A stretch of 64,000 nt of DNA from Gynuella sp. (GTDB lineage: Bacteria > Pseudomonadota > Gammaproteobacteria > Pseudomonadales > Natronospirillaceae). Position 1 is the stretch's first letter, and every line of letters starts with the position of its first letter. Where the stretch lies: the NCBI GenBank assembly GCA_028282465.1, contig JANQHX010000109.1, positions 62,001 to 126,000 on the forward strand. Reading direction: 5' to 3'. The position numbers were made by a program, and so were the translations under genes. The notes beneath the pieces were generated by a model that was given only the letters and a program-made list of their open reading frames with translations, was not told the origin of the DNA and did not search any database. Below are positions 56,923 through 64,000 of this stretch, piece after piece.

Positions 56923-57612
56923 CTAGCCTTTCAGGTTTTCAATTAAGCTTAGGATTTGTCTGGCTGCATCTTGTTCGGCAGATTTACGATTACCGCCTTT
57001 ACCCGTCACGGGCACGTCATTAATAGCACTGGTACAAACAACTTCAAAGCGTTGGTCATGAGCTGCACCGGTAATGCTGATCACCTCATATTTTGGGAGA
57101 TCGAGTTTTCTCCCTTGAAGATACTCTTGAAGCCTAGTTTTGGAATCTTTCAAGGTGTCTTCAAGCGTAAGCTCTTGCAGTCGCGACTGATACCAGTTCA
57201 GCACCTTGGCTCGAGCTTCATTCATTCCACTGTCCAAATATATTCCACCAATAATGGCTTCTACTGCATCAGCTAAAATGGATTCTCGTCGAAAACCACC
57301 ACTTTTCAGTTCTCCACTTCCCAACAATAGGAAGTCTCCCAGCCCCCACTCTCTAGCTATTTCAGCTAGGGTTTGCCCCTTTACCAAGCGGGCACGAAGA
57401 CGACTCAATTGCCCTTCTTTGCCTTCGGGAAATCGTTGAAATACATCTTCAGCAATTACAAAATTTAAAATGGAGTCACCCAGAAACTCCAGCCGTTCAT
57501 TATTTTGGCTGGAATAACTTCTGTGACTCAAAGCGAGTTGCAACAAACCAATATCTGAAAACTGATAACCAATCGTTTGCTGTAAAGTAGGAAGTTTAGA
57601 AGATTTCATCAA
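56923..57612 (-). CDS. rnc: Ribonuclease III
   Basis: A 229-residue double-strand-specific endonuclease. The catalytic signature is NERLEFLGDSILNFVIAE (about residue 38), the second metal motif is DAVEAIIGGIYLDSG, and a dsRNA-binding domain (LQEYLQGRKLDLPKYEVI..GKGGNRKSAEQDAA) ends the protein. It overlaps the DUF4845 gene by 4 nt. The downstream order era-recO-pdxJ-acpS is standard. Confidence 0.97.
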   Translation of the reverse strand: MMKSSKLPTLQQTIGYQFSDIGLLQLALSHRSYSSQNNERLEFLGDSILNFVIAEDVFQRFPEGKEGQLSRLRARLVKGQTLAEIAREWGLGDFLLLGSGELKSGGFRRESILADAVEAIIGGIYLDSGMNEARAKVLNWYQSRLQELTLEDTLKDSKTRLQEYLQGRKLDLPKYEVISITGAAHDQRFEVVCTSAINDVPVTGKGGNRKSAEQDAARQILSLIENLKG

Positions 57613-57980
57613 GGTTGAGTTATGTACTCTTCGTTAAATACCACGACAGCGTCAATGTTGAATAGTACATGTACTCTGGTTTCGTAATTCAACACTAACA
57701 CGGGTACGCTGCCTTTGGATTTATCGAGAGTAAGATTTGCCAAGTCAAAAGTAACATTATTAACCAACAAATTTTTTCTCATTGACTCCCTTAGCTCACG
57801 AATCGACTTATTACTACTTCCGGCTTCCAAAGATAAGTCTTTTACTAAAGCCGTTAGGTAAAAATGATCGTTGTAAATGGGGCCAAGTTTCACCAAGAGT
57901 GTTCCAAAGAATGAAACAAGCAAAATGATGAACGCGATCGACGCAATGGAAAAGCCACCTTGCTTGTGTTTGCTATTCAT
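57609..57980 (-). CDS. DUF4845 membrane protein
   Basis: A 123-residue protein with one N-terminal membrane segment (IASIAFIILLVSFFGTLLVKL) and a periplasmic domain of about 90 residues. Its position between lepB and rnc, the GGFSIASIAF start and the late VFNEEYITQP match the DUF4845 family present there in Pseudomonas. The N-terminus resembles a type IV pilin-like segment, but no prepilin role is known. Confidence 0.85.
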   Translation of the reverse strand: MNSKHKQGGFSIASIAFIILLVSFFGTLLVKLGPIYNDHFYLTALVKDLSLEAGSSNKSIRELRESMRKNLLVNNVTFDLANLTLDKSKGSVPVLVLNYETRVHVLFNIDAVVVFNEEYITQP

Positions 57981-57995
57981 GAGTAATCCGACCTT

Positions 57996-59063
57996 CTAAT
58001 CTAATAATCTATTTCGACCAAAGCCTGGCAAAGAATTAAATCCTCTCCAATGCATCCAGACTGCAAATGCTTTGCCTAGAATAGCCTGTTCGTCTACAAA
58101 ACCCCAATACCTTGAATCGTGGCTATTGTCACGATTATCGCCCATCACGAAGTATTTACCCTCTGGGATCACTTCGCCTTTGGGAGATATCCAGGCGCCA
58201 GGTATATAAGGTGCTTGTCCGCGATTGACATAGATATCGTGTTCAACATCACCAAGAGTTTCTTTTAACAATAATGTTTGTCGACCATCTACTAATTGAA
58301 CTTCAATGAATTCCGGTTTAATTTCTTGATCATTAATCCAAAGCTTTTTATTCGAATAGTCGTAATGAATTTTATCCCCTGGAACGCCGATTACCCGTTT
58401 GATAAAGGTTTTACCTCTGGCTTCTTCATGAGGTGGCTTAAAAACAATAATGTCGCCCGCTTCTGGTGTATCTACTGGGATGATCTGATGTCCTGTGATG
58501 GGTAATCTAAAACCATACGAGAATTTATTAACGGCAATAAAGTCCCCAATTTGTAACGTTGGCTTCATTGAACCTGAAGGTATTTGATAGGGCTCGATCA
58601 GAAAAGATCTTAATACCAGCACTATTGCAAGTACTGGAAAGAATGAACGAGAGTATTCAACTAACTCTGGAAACTTAGCAGCTTGCTCCTGGAGTCCAGG
58701 TTGGTCCTTGTATGTCTCGCCCAGCTCCTCCACCACTGACTTTCTTACTCGATGCACTAAAAGCACATCGAGCAAATAAACAGCACCAGTCACAAAATTT
58801 GCTAAAACGAGCAGTATAGCGAAATCCATACTCTTTTTGATTGCTAGATATAACAGGGGAAATAATAGAGTCACAAAGGCTCTACGCATCCAAATGTTGT
58901 AGTCTGGTTCTTTTATTTGTTCTAAAACTAAAGCTGCATCGGCTCTAGCTGCCACCAGATCCCTAGCTTTGAACTGGCGCTTCACTCCTAATGTACAAAC
59001 TTCCAGAAGCCAAAGGCCACCGATCACAGTGGTTAGGATGGCTACCAGATTAAACAAATCCAT
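57996..59063 (-). CDS. lepB: Signal peptidase I
   Basis: This 355-residue membrane protease removes Sec and Tat signal peptides. The Ser nucleophile is in IPSGSMKPTLQIGD (near 164), the Lys general base in FIKRVIGVPGDKI (near 221), and box E is GDNRDNSHDSRYWGFV. The N-terminal region is longer than in most relatives: between the first helix and the usual helix before the active site there is an additional hydrophobic pair (FVTLLFPLLYLAI and FAILLVLANFVTGAVYLL). It is 9 nt downstream of lepA. Confidence 0.95.
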   Translation of the reverse strand: MDLFNLVAILTTVIGGLWLLEVCTLGVKRQFKARDLVAARADAALVLEQIKEPDYNIWMRRAFVTLLFPLLYLAIKKSMDFAILLVLANFVTGAVYLLDVLLVHRVRKSVVEELGETYKDQPGLQEQAAKFPELVEYSRSFFPVLAIVLVLRSFLIEPYQIPSGSMKPTLQIGDFIAVNKFSYGFRLPITGHQIIPVDTPEAGDIIVFKPPHEEARGKTFIKRVIGVPGDKIHYDYSNKKLWINDQEIKPEFIEVQLVDGRQTLLLKETLGDVEHDIYVNRGQAPYIPGAWISPKGEVIPEGKYFVMGDNRDNSHDSRYWGFVDEQAILGKAFAVWMHWRGFNSLPGFGRNRLLD

Positions 59064-59072
59064 TTTTATTCC

Positions 59073-60875
59073 TTAACTATCAACTTGTAAAACCGCCAAG
59101 AATGCTTCTTGAGGTATTTCTACACTGCCAAATTGCTTCATGCGCTTCTTGCCTTCTTTTTGCTTCTGAAGCAGTTTCTTTTTCCGACTCACGTCACCAC
59201 CATAACACTTGGCGGTTACATTTTTACGCAAGGCCTTCACATTTGTACGAGCAATAACTTGGTTCCCTACGGCTGCCTGAATGGCCACATCAAACATTTG
59301 CCTAGGTACTAATTCTTTCATTTTTTGACACAAGGCCAAGCCGCGGCCGCGAATATTGTCTTTGTGCATGATTACCGCCAGCGCATCAACACGCTCACCG
59401 TTAACCATCACATCTAAGCGGGTCATATCTGCGGCCTCAAAGCGGTCAAACCCAAAATCTAGAGACGCGAAACCCTTAGACACAGATTTCAAACGATCAA
59501 AGAAATCCATAACCACTTCTGCCATGGGAAGATCATAGGTAATGGAAACCTGCCCACCCAAAAACTGCATATCTTTCTGAACACCTCTTCGTTCAACACA
59601 TAATGTAATAACGTTACCTAAGTAGTCTTGGGGTACCAGAATATTGGCTTTGACTATGGGCTCGCGGATTTCAGCAGTGGATACTGAATCTGGCAGCTTT
59701 GACGGGTTATCAACATAGACTGTGTCGCCATTTGTTTTTTCCACTTCATATACCACGGTAGGAGCAGTGGTAATAAGATCTAAATCGTATTCCCTTTCGA
59801 GTCGCTCCTGAATAATCTCCATGTGCAACATACCGAGGAATCCACAGCGGAAACCAAAGCCTAATGCATCAGAAGTTTCAGGTTCGTAAAACAGGGATGC
59901 ATCATTGAGGCTAAGCTTTTCAAGTGCTTCGCGAAAATCCTCATAATCATCTGAACTGGTTGGAAATAACCCGGCATACACCTGAGGCTTGATGGTTTGG
60001 AATCCAGGGAGTTGTTCGACTTCTGTGGTATTGGCGTGAGTGATGGTGTCACCGACTGGGGCACCATGAATATCTTTAATTGCAGCGCAAATAAAGCCCA
60101 CTTCACCGGCTTTTAATTCACCGGTTTCTGTACGTTTAGGTGTAAAGATACCCACTGAGTCAACGATATGGTTTGACTGGGTAGACTTGATATGAATTTT
60201 GTCTTTCTTCTTCAGGATACCGTTTTGAACGCGTACAAGAGAGACAACACCCAAATAGTTATCAAACCAGGAATCAATGATTAAGCACTGCAAAGGTCCG
60301 TCAACATTGCCTTCAGGAGCAGGAACCTTGGTAACAATGTCTTCGAGAACCTTATCAATGTTCAAGCCACTTTTTGCTGAACATTGGGTGGCATCTGTTG
60401 CATCAATGCCAATAATTTCTTCTATTTCTTGAGCAACACGATCGGGCTCGGCCTGGGGCAAATCCATTTTGTTTAAAACGGGAACCACTTCCAATCCCTG
60501 CTCAATTGCGGTGTAACAGTTAGCTACAGATTGAGCTTCAACGCCTTGAGCAGCATCAACCACCAGCAAAGCACCCTCGCAGGCGGCTAACGAGCGGGAG
60601 ACTTCATAAGTGAAGTCCACGTGACCAGGCGTATCAATGAAGTTTAACTGGTAAGTTTCTCCGTCTTCCGCCTTGTAGTTCAGGGTTACGCTTTGAGCCT
60701 TAATTGTGATTCCACGTTCTCGCTCAATATCCATGCTGTCTAGAACCTGAGCGGCCATTTCACGCTCACTCAGCCCTTCACAGTGCTGAATAAAACGATC
60801 TGCCAAGGTGGACTTGCCGTGGTCGATATGGGCAATAATTGAGAAGTTTCTAATATGAGATAAATCGCTACTCAC
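59073..60875 (-). CDS. lepA: Elongation factor 4
   Basis: A 600-residue translational GTPase that back-translocates or remodels stalled ribosomes. G1 is [15 protein letters not shown]3 DTPGHVDF, G4 NKMDLP; the LepA-specific C-terminal domain ends [20 protein letters not shown]. It is separated from mucD by a 107-nt gap with a strong hairpin, so it may have its own promoter. Confidence 0.97.
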   Translation of the reverse strand: MSSDLSHIRNFSIIAHIDHGKSTLADRFIQHCEGLSEREMAAQVLDSMDIERERGITIKAQSVTLNYKAEDGETYQLNFIDTPGHVDFTYEVSRSLAACEGALLVVDAAQGVEAQSVANCYTAIEQGLEVVPVLNKMDLPQAEPDRVAQEIEEIIGIDATDATQCSAKSGLNIDKVLEDIVTKVPAPEGNVDGPLQCLIIDSWFDNYLGVVSLVRVQNGILKKKDKIHIKSTQSNHIVDSVGIFTPKRTETGELKAGEVGFICAAIKDIHGAPVGDTITHANTTEVEQLPGFQTIKPQVYAGLFPTSSDDYEDFREALEKLSLNDASLFYEPETSDALGFGFRCGFLGMLHMEIIQERLEREYDLDLITTAPTVVYEVEKTNGDTVYVDNPSKLPDSVSTAEIREPIVKANILVPQDYLGNVITLCVERRGVQKDMQFLGGQVSITYDLPMAEVVMDFFDRLKSVSKGFASLDFGFDRFEAADMTRLDVMVNGERVDALAVIMHKDNIRGRGLALCQKMKELVPRQMFDVAIQAAVGNQVIARTNVKALRKNVTAKCYGGDVSRKKKLLQKQKEGKKRMKQFGSVEIPQEAFLAVLQVDS

Positions 60876-60923
60876 AGGTGTTTTTACCAGCTAACCAAAA
60901 GGCGGTGGATTTTACTTCAATAT

Positions 60924-60960
60924 AACCAAACAGGCCACGAAGACGTGGCCTGTTTGGTTT
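60924..60960. terminator. Long hairpin between mucD and lepA
   Basis: ACCAAACAGGCCACG pairs with CGTGGCCTGTTTGGT around a short loop. The stem is long and GC-rich in the middle, but no good T run follows on the minus strand. It may act as a weak terminator or mRNA-stabilising stem. Confidence 0.6.
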
Positions 60961-60982
60961 AAAAACAATGATTTACCCAAAT

Positions 60983-62377
60983 TTAATTAATTCTGACCGG
61001 CAAAAACATCGGTGATCCATTACGCAAAAGCCTCAAAGCAAAAGCTCGACCTTTCGGAATTCTATCCAGAATGTCTTTAAACTCATCAACGTCATCAATT
61101 CGTCGACTACCAATCATGGTAATCACATCACCTTGCTGAACACCTGCATCAGCACCTGGGCCTTCTTCAACTACTGTCACCTTAACGCCGTTTTCACCCA
61201 GTTCTTCCTTTTCTTTCTCGGTGAGATCAACCACAACTAAGTTAAGAGCGTTATCAGCCTGGGTTGCAGGAGGATTGATTCTGCCGGCAAGTTGACCTTC
61301 ATCTGGTAGTTCACCGATTTCCATTTTAATGGTGGTCTCTTTGCCATCTCTGAGTACAAGCAGCTCTACCTTGGTTCCTGGCTGAACTCTACCCACTGCT
61401 GGCGGCAGACCAGCTGAAGAAGTGATCTCTTTGCCTTCAAATTCCAAAATAATGTCTCCGGGTAAAATACCGCCTTCATCGGCCGGACCACCAGCGACAA
61501 TTTCACTCACTAAAGCACCGGTAGGTTTATCCAACCCGAAGGACTCAGCTAAGTCCTGATCAATATTTTGGATCAGTACCCCCAACCAACCTCTAGCAAC
61601 TCTACCGTTCTCTTTGAGCTGTTCGAAAACATTCACCACCAAGTTAGATGGAATAGCAAAGGAAACACCCATGAATCCGCCGCTGTTGCTATAAATTTGA
61701 GAGTTGATGCCAATAACTTTACCGTCAAGGTTAAACAACGGCCCCCCGGAGTTACCTGGATTGATAGCTACATCAGTCTGAATGAACGGAACATAGTTCT
61801 CACCAATGTTGCGCCCCATAGCACTGACGATTCCGGCGGTTACTGAGTAGTCCAAATTAAATGGAGACCCAATAGCCAGCACCCATTCTCCAACCTTCAC
61901 ATCATCGGAGTTACCCAGTTCTAAATGAGGGAAGTCTTCACCTTCAATTTTGAGTAGGGCTAAATCTGTTCTCGGATCTACACCAACAATGACAGCATCG
62001 TATTGGGTTCTATCTGTTTTCCAAACCGTAATGGTGTCTGCACCTTCGATAACATGATTGTTAGTCAGAATGTAGCCGTCATCAGATACTAGGAATCCAG
62101 ATCCACTGGCCCGTCTTGGGCGAGATCTTTGTCCGGGCACATCGCCAAAGAAAAAGTCTCTGAATATTTCTGGAACATCTTGTTGAATACCACCATGAGG
62201 ATTTGAACTACCAGATGAACTAGCACCAATTTTCACAACAGATGGGGAGTACTCGTCAACAAGCTCAGTAAAATCAGGTAGGGTGACTGTTGAGCTGACA
62301 GCCGATGTTGCCACTAGGGCAAAAAATAAAACAAACCAGACTTGTGACAAGTGAAATTTTTGAAGCGTATCGGTCAC
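60983..62377 (-). CDS. mucD: Periplasmic Do-type serine protease MucD (HtrA/DegP)
   Basis: A 464-residue protein with a signal peptide (WFVLFFALVATSAVSS). The triad is His109 (NNHVIEGAD), Asp near 139 (PRTDLALLKI) and Ser near 212 (INPGNSGGPLF), followed by two PDZ domains (ARGWLGVLIQNIDQDLAE; VVEEGPGADAGVQQGDVIT). It degrades or holds misfolded periplasmic proteins and dampens the sigma-E response. Its place after rseC copies the algU-mucABCD cluster of Pseudomonas. Confidence 0.96.
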   Translation of the reverse strand: MTDTLQKFHLSQVWFVLFFALVATSAVSSTVTLPDFTELVDEYSPSVVKIGASSSGSSNPHGGIQQDVPEIFRDFFFGDVPGQRSRPRRASGSGFLVSDDGYILTNNHVIEGADTITVWKTDRTQYDAVIVGVDPRTDLALLKIEGEDFPHLELGNSDDVKVGEWVLAIGSPFNLDYSVTAGIVSAMGRNIGENYVPFIQTDVAINPGNSGGPLFNLDGKVIGINSQIYSNSGGFMGVSFAIPSNLVVNVFEQLKENGRVARGWLGVLIQNIDQDLAESFGLDKPTGALVSEIVAGGPADEGGILPGDIILEFEGKEITSSAGLPPAVGRVQPGTKVELLVLRDGKETTIKMEIGELPDEGQLAGRINPPATQADNALNLVVVDLTEKEKEELGENGVKVTVVEEGPGADAGVQQGDVITMIGSRRIDDVDEFKDILDRIPKGRAFALRLLRNGSPMFLPVRIN

Positions 62378-62447
62378 CCTTGCAACCTCCAGGTTATTAA
62401 ATAATTCCCCTATAGATTGCGATTTTTTATAGCTGCTTCTAGTCGTC

Positions 62448-62915
62448 TTACTCGATATTTACAGACCTAATTGGCAAGTTTACGAGTTGAGGGTGATAAC
62501 GACTTTCACACTCCCAATCCTTCGATTTTAAGCGAGCATAACCCAAGCCTGCCGCTAATCCAAAGAGTGCAAAAACAGCTGTTATCCAGTCACTGCTAAA
62601 CAACCATTGGCTAAAAGTTGCACCAACAATCATGAGTAAAAGTGGCAGCCCATAAAGTAAAAAAGATGTTCTGATCAGAGCGTCTTCGGGAATACCTAAG
62701 GTGACCTCTTGCCCCATTAAATCTATACCAGGGCTTGGTAATCGCATTAGATTTTTTTTGAATTGTGCAGACTCGTCAAACAGCTCACCCATAACCGCTT
62801 GACCACAACCTGCTTTCGCAGAACAGGATTTACAGGCTGAAGCACGAACCGTTTCGACCCAGATGTACTGACCATCATCAGCTACCACCGTTCCGGTTTC
62901 ATGAAGCATCCGCAA
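62448..62915 (-). CDS. rseC: Sigma-E regulator RseC (MucC)
   Basis: A 155-residue inner-membrane protein. The N-terminal cytoplasmic part has the Cys cluster ACKSCSAKAGCG (about residues 27-38), probably a metal or Fe-S site, and two membrane helices follow (TSFLLYGLPLLLMIVGATF; WITAVFALFGLAAGLGY). It is a positive modulator of the envelope-stress response. An ATG two codons in is an alternative start. Confidence 0.92.
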   Translation of the reverse strand: MRMLHETGTVVADDGQYIWVETVRASACKSCSAKAGCGQAVMGELFDESAQFKKNLMRLPSPGIDLMGQEVTLGIPEDALIRTSFLLYGLPLLLMIVGATFSQWLFSSDWITAVFALFGLAAGLGYARLKSKDWECESRYHPQLVNLPIRSVNIE

Positions 62916-62964
62916 CCCTCTTTAAAATTAATAAGTAACGATAGTTTAGACCATTAGGCCTTCA

Positions 62965-63891
62965 TTAATGAATAGATTGGGCTATCTTACGGGCGGTTTG
63001 TTCAGGTAGTTCACCAACCAGGGTAATCGAGTAGTCGCCGACTTGCCGCATGACTGCGACGGTTGCGCCATAATTGGCAACCATATTATCGTAACTTTCA
63101 GATGGTTCTACAAAAATACTAAAGGTGCTGAGGCCATCGCTATAAATCAGCGTCTCCTTCCCTGGCCTACCAGAGGCCTTTTTTAATTCATAACCAACAG
63201 GTTTCCAATCTGGTATCCACTCACTATTGGTAGCTACTGTTTCAGGAAATCTAGGCACAAATCGAGTATGACTCACTAGTTCACGGTCAGTGGGTATCGC
63301 AAAGTCCGCATCCGTAAATTCCGGATTCATATTCAATTCAACGTATTGAAAGGTCTCTAACACTTGTTGATCCGCAGAGAGCATCTGTGACTTCAATAAC
63401 ATGTAATGGTCGTTAGAAATCCAAACCCGATAGCTGTATCTTTGCCTATCTTTCGGGATGATGGTCACCACTGTTGCATCAAGATTCGCAACTCTATCAG
63501 TAGAAGTGATCACGGAATCGTAATGGGATAACCCTTCCTTAAACTCTTTTTGATAAACATGAGCAAAAGGCCTAGAAGCAATGCTGTGATCAGTGTCTTC
63601 TAACTTTTTATCGTAATGAACACATACCACTCTGCCGCCACTGCGAAACACTTCCATCTCGCCACCGTTCAACATCATGATACGTTCTTCTTCTTTGTTA
63701 TTCTTGAATCGGTATTTGATTTTCATCATCAACATACGGTCGCCAGATTTAAACACATAGCTACCTTGATAACTGAGCTTAGTGCCGGCCTCAATCATGT
63801 TAGCTACTAGCTGTTCACCAGTCTGTTGAGCATAGACTGATGAACTGACAAGACAGACAACAGCGAATATTGATGAAAACAAATACTTCAT
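62965..63891 (-). CDS. rseB: Sigma-E anti-sigma partner RseB (MucB)
   Basis: A 308-residue periplasmic protein that binds RseA and shields it from DegS, releasing when LPS or lipoproteins mislocalise. The signal peptide is KYLFSSIFAVVCLVSSSVYA. Segments such as SYQGSYVFKSGDRM, ERIMMLNGGEMEV and DYSITLVGELPEQTARKI fit the MucB/RseB fold. The frame is open 99 nt further up into rseA, but the ATG at 63891 starts a proper signal peptide. Confidence 0.93.
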   Translation of the reverse strand: MKYLFSSIFAVVCLVSSSVYAQQTGEQLVANMIEAGTKLSYQGSYVFKSGDRMLMMKIKYRFKNNKEEERIMMLNGGEMEVFRSGGRVVCVHYDKKLEDTDHSIASRPFAHVYQKEFKEGLSHYDSVITSTDRVANLDATVVTIIPKDRQRYSYRVWISNDHYMLLKSQMLSADQQVLETFQYVELNMNPEFTDADFAIPTDRELVSHTRFVPRFPETVATNSEWIPDWKPVGYELKKASGRPGKETLIYSDGLSTFSIFVEPSESYDNMVANYGATVAVMRQVGDYSITLVGELPEQTARKIAQSIH

Positions 63892-63901
63892 ATCGACAAA
63901 C

Positions 63902-64000
63902 TTATTCTTCAATCGTAGACACTTCAATTTCAGTGCTGCTGTCGATCGGCATAACCGCTCTACCACTATTAAAAGCTGCTTGTTCAACATGCTCTTTCAA
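63902..64000 (-). CDS. rseA: C-terminal end of anti-sigma factor RseA (MucA), partial
   Basis: The last 32 codons of a minus-strand gene that continues beyond the right edge: LKEHVEQAAFNSGRAVMPID, then an acidic tail ending TIEE and a TAA. The HxxQAAFNSGRAVMP pattern fits the end of MucA/RseA, and the position directly before rseB confirms it. RseA holds sigma-E at the membrane; rpoE/algU is expected just outside the window. Confidence 0.82.
   Translation of the reverse strand: MKEHVEQAAFNSGRAVMPIDSSTEIEVSTIEE

Overview
The window is chromosomal DNA from a gammaproteobacterium of moderate to low GC. I cannot name the genus. The evidence is gene order: crp beside a YhfA-type osmC gene; hemA-prfA-prmC-moeB divergent from a TPR lipoprotein-lolB-ispE-prs-rplY-pth run; miaB-ybeZ-ybeY-ybeX; mazG-relA, cysM, a BarA/GacS-type kinase; and rseA-rseB-rseC-mucD-lepA-lepB-DUF4845-rnc-era-recO-pdxJ-acpS. 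The last block matches the muc/lepA/rnc order of Pseudomonas and relatives. A GlyGly-CTERM surface protein and several large secreted proteins suggest a free-living, probably marine, bacterium, but this is inference.

Layout. 1-12.6 kb is core: end of a small membrane protein, crp, osmC, an MFS carrier, the heme/translation-termination operon on the minus strand, and the lipoprotein/isoprenoid/PRPP/ribosome genes on the plus strand. 12.6-29.2 kb is an accessory island between pth and ychF, which are neighbours in many gammaproteobacteria. It holds a trypsin-type protease, a lipoprotein, six diverged paralogues of a small exported protein, a REP-type Y1 transposase with three decayed partial copies, a 2369-residue SpvB/FG-GAP/Rhs protein with a small coupled membrane protein behind it, and two glycosyltransferases. 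29.2-35.6 kb has ychF, a small unknown gene, a hydrolase, a GlxA-type regulator, tRNA-Met and tRNA-Gln, a tandem array built from the 3' half of tRNA-Gln, a mercaptopyruvate sulfurtransferase and a second MFS carrier. 35.6-41 kb is a two-gene unit for a 1663-residue zinc-protease-like adhesin. 41.2-64 kb is core again: tRNA modification and rRNA maturation genes, an HD-GYP protein, ppGpp synthesis, cysteine synthesis, a hybrid kinase and the rse/muc-lep-rnc operon, which runs off the right edge inside rseA.

How the genes work together. hemA to moeB makes tetrapyrrole precursors, release factor 1 and its methylase. LolB places lipoproteins in the outer membrane. RseA/B/C and MucD sense and repair envelope stress, and LepB processes the exported proteins that are abundant here. 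RelA, the HD-GYP protein, Crp and the BarA-like kinase are four global signalling inputs.

The least explained parts are the six-paralogue cluster next to the Rhs gene, the Rhs C-terminal tip with its zinc-ribbon membrane partner, and the tRNA-Gln-derived repeat array.
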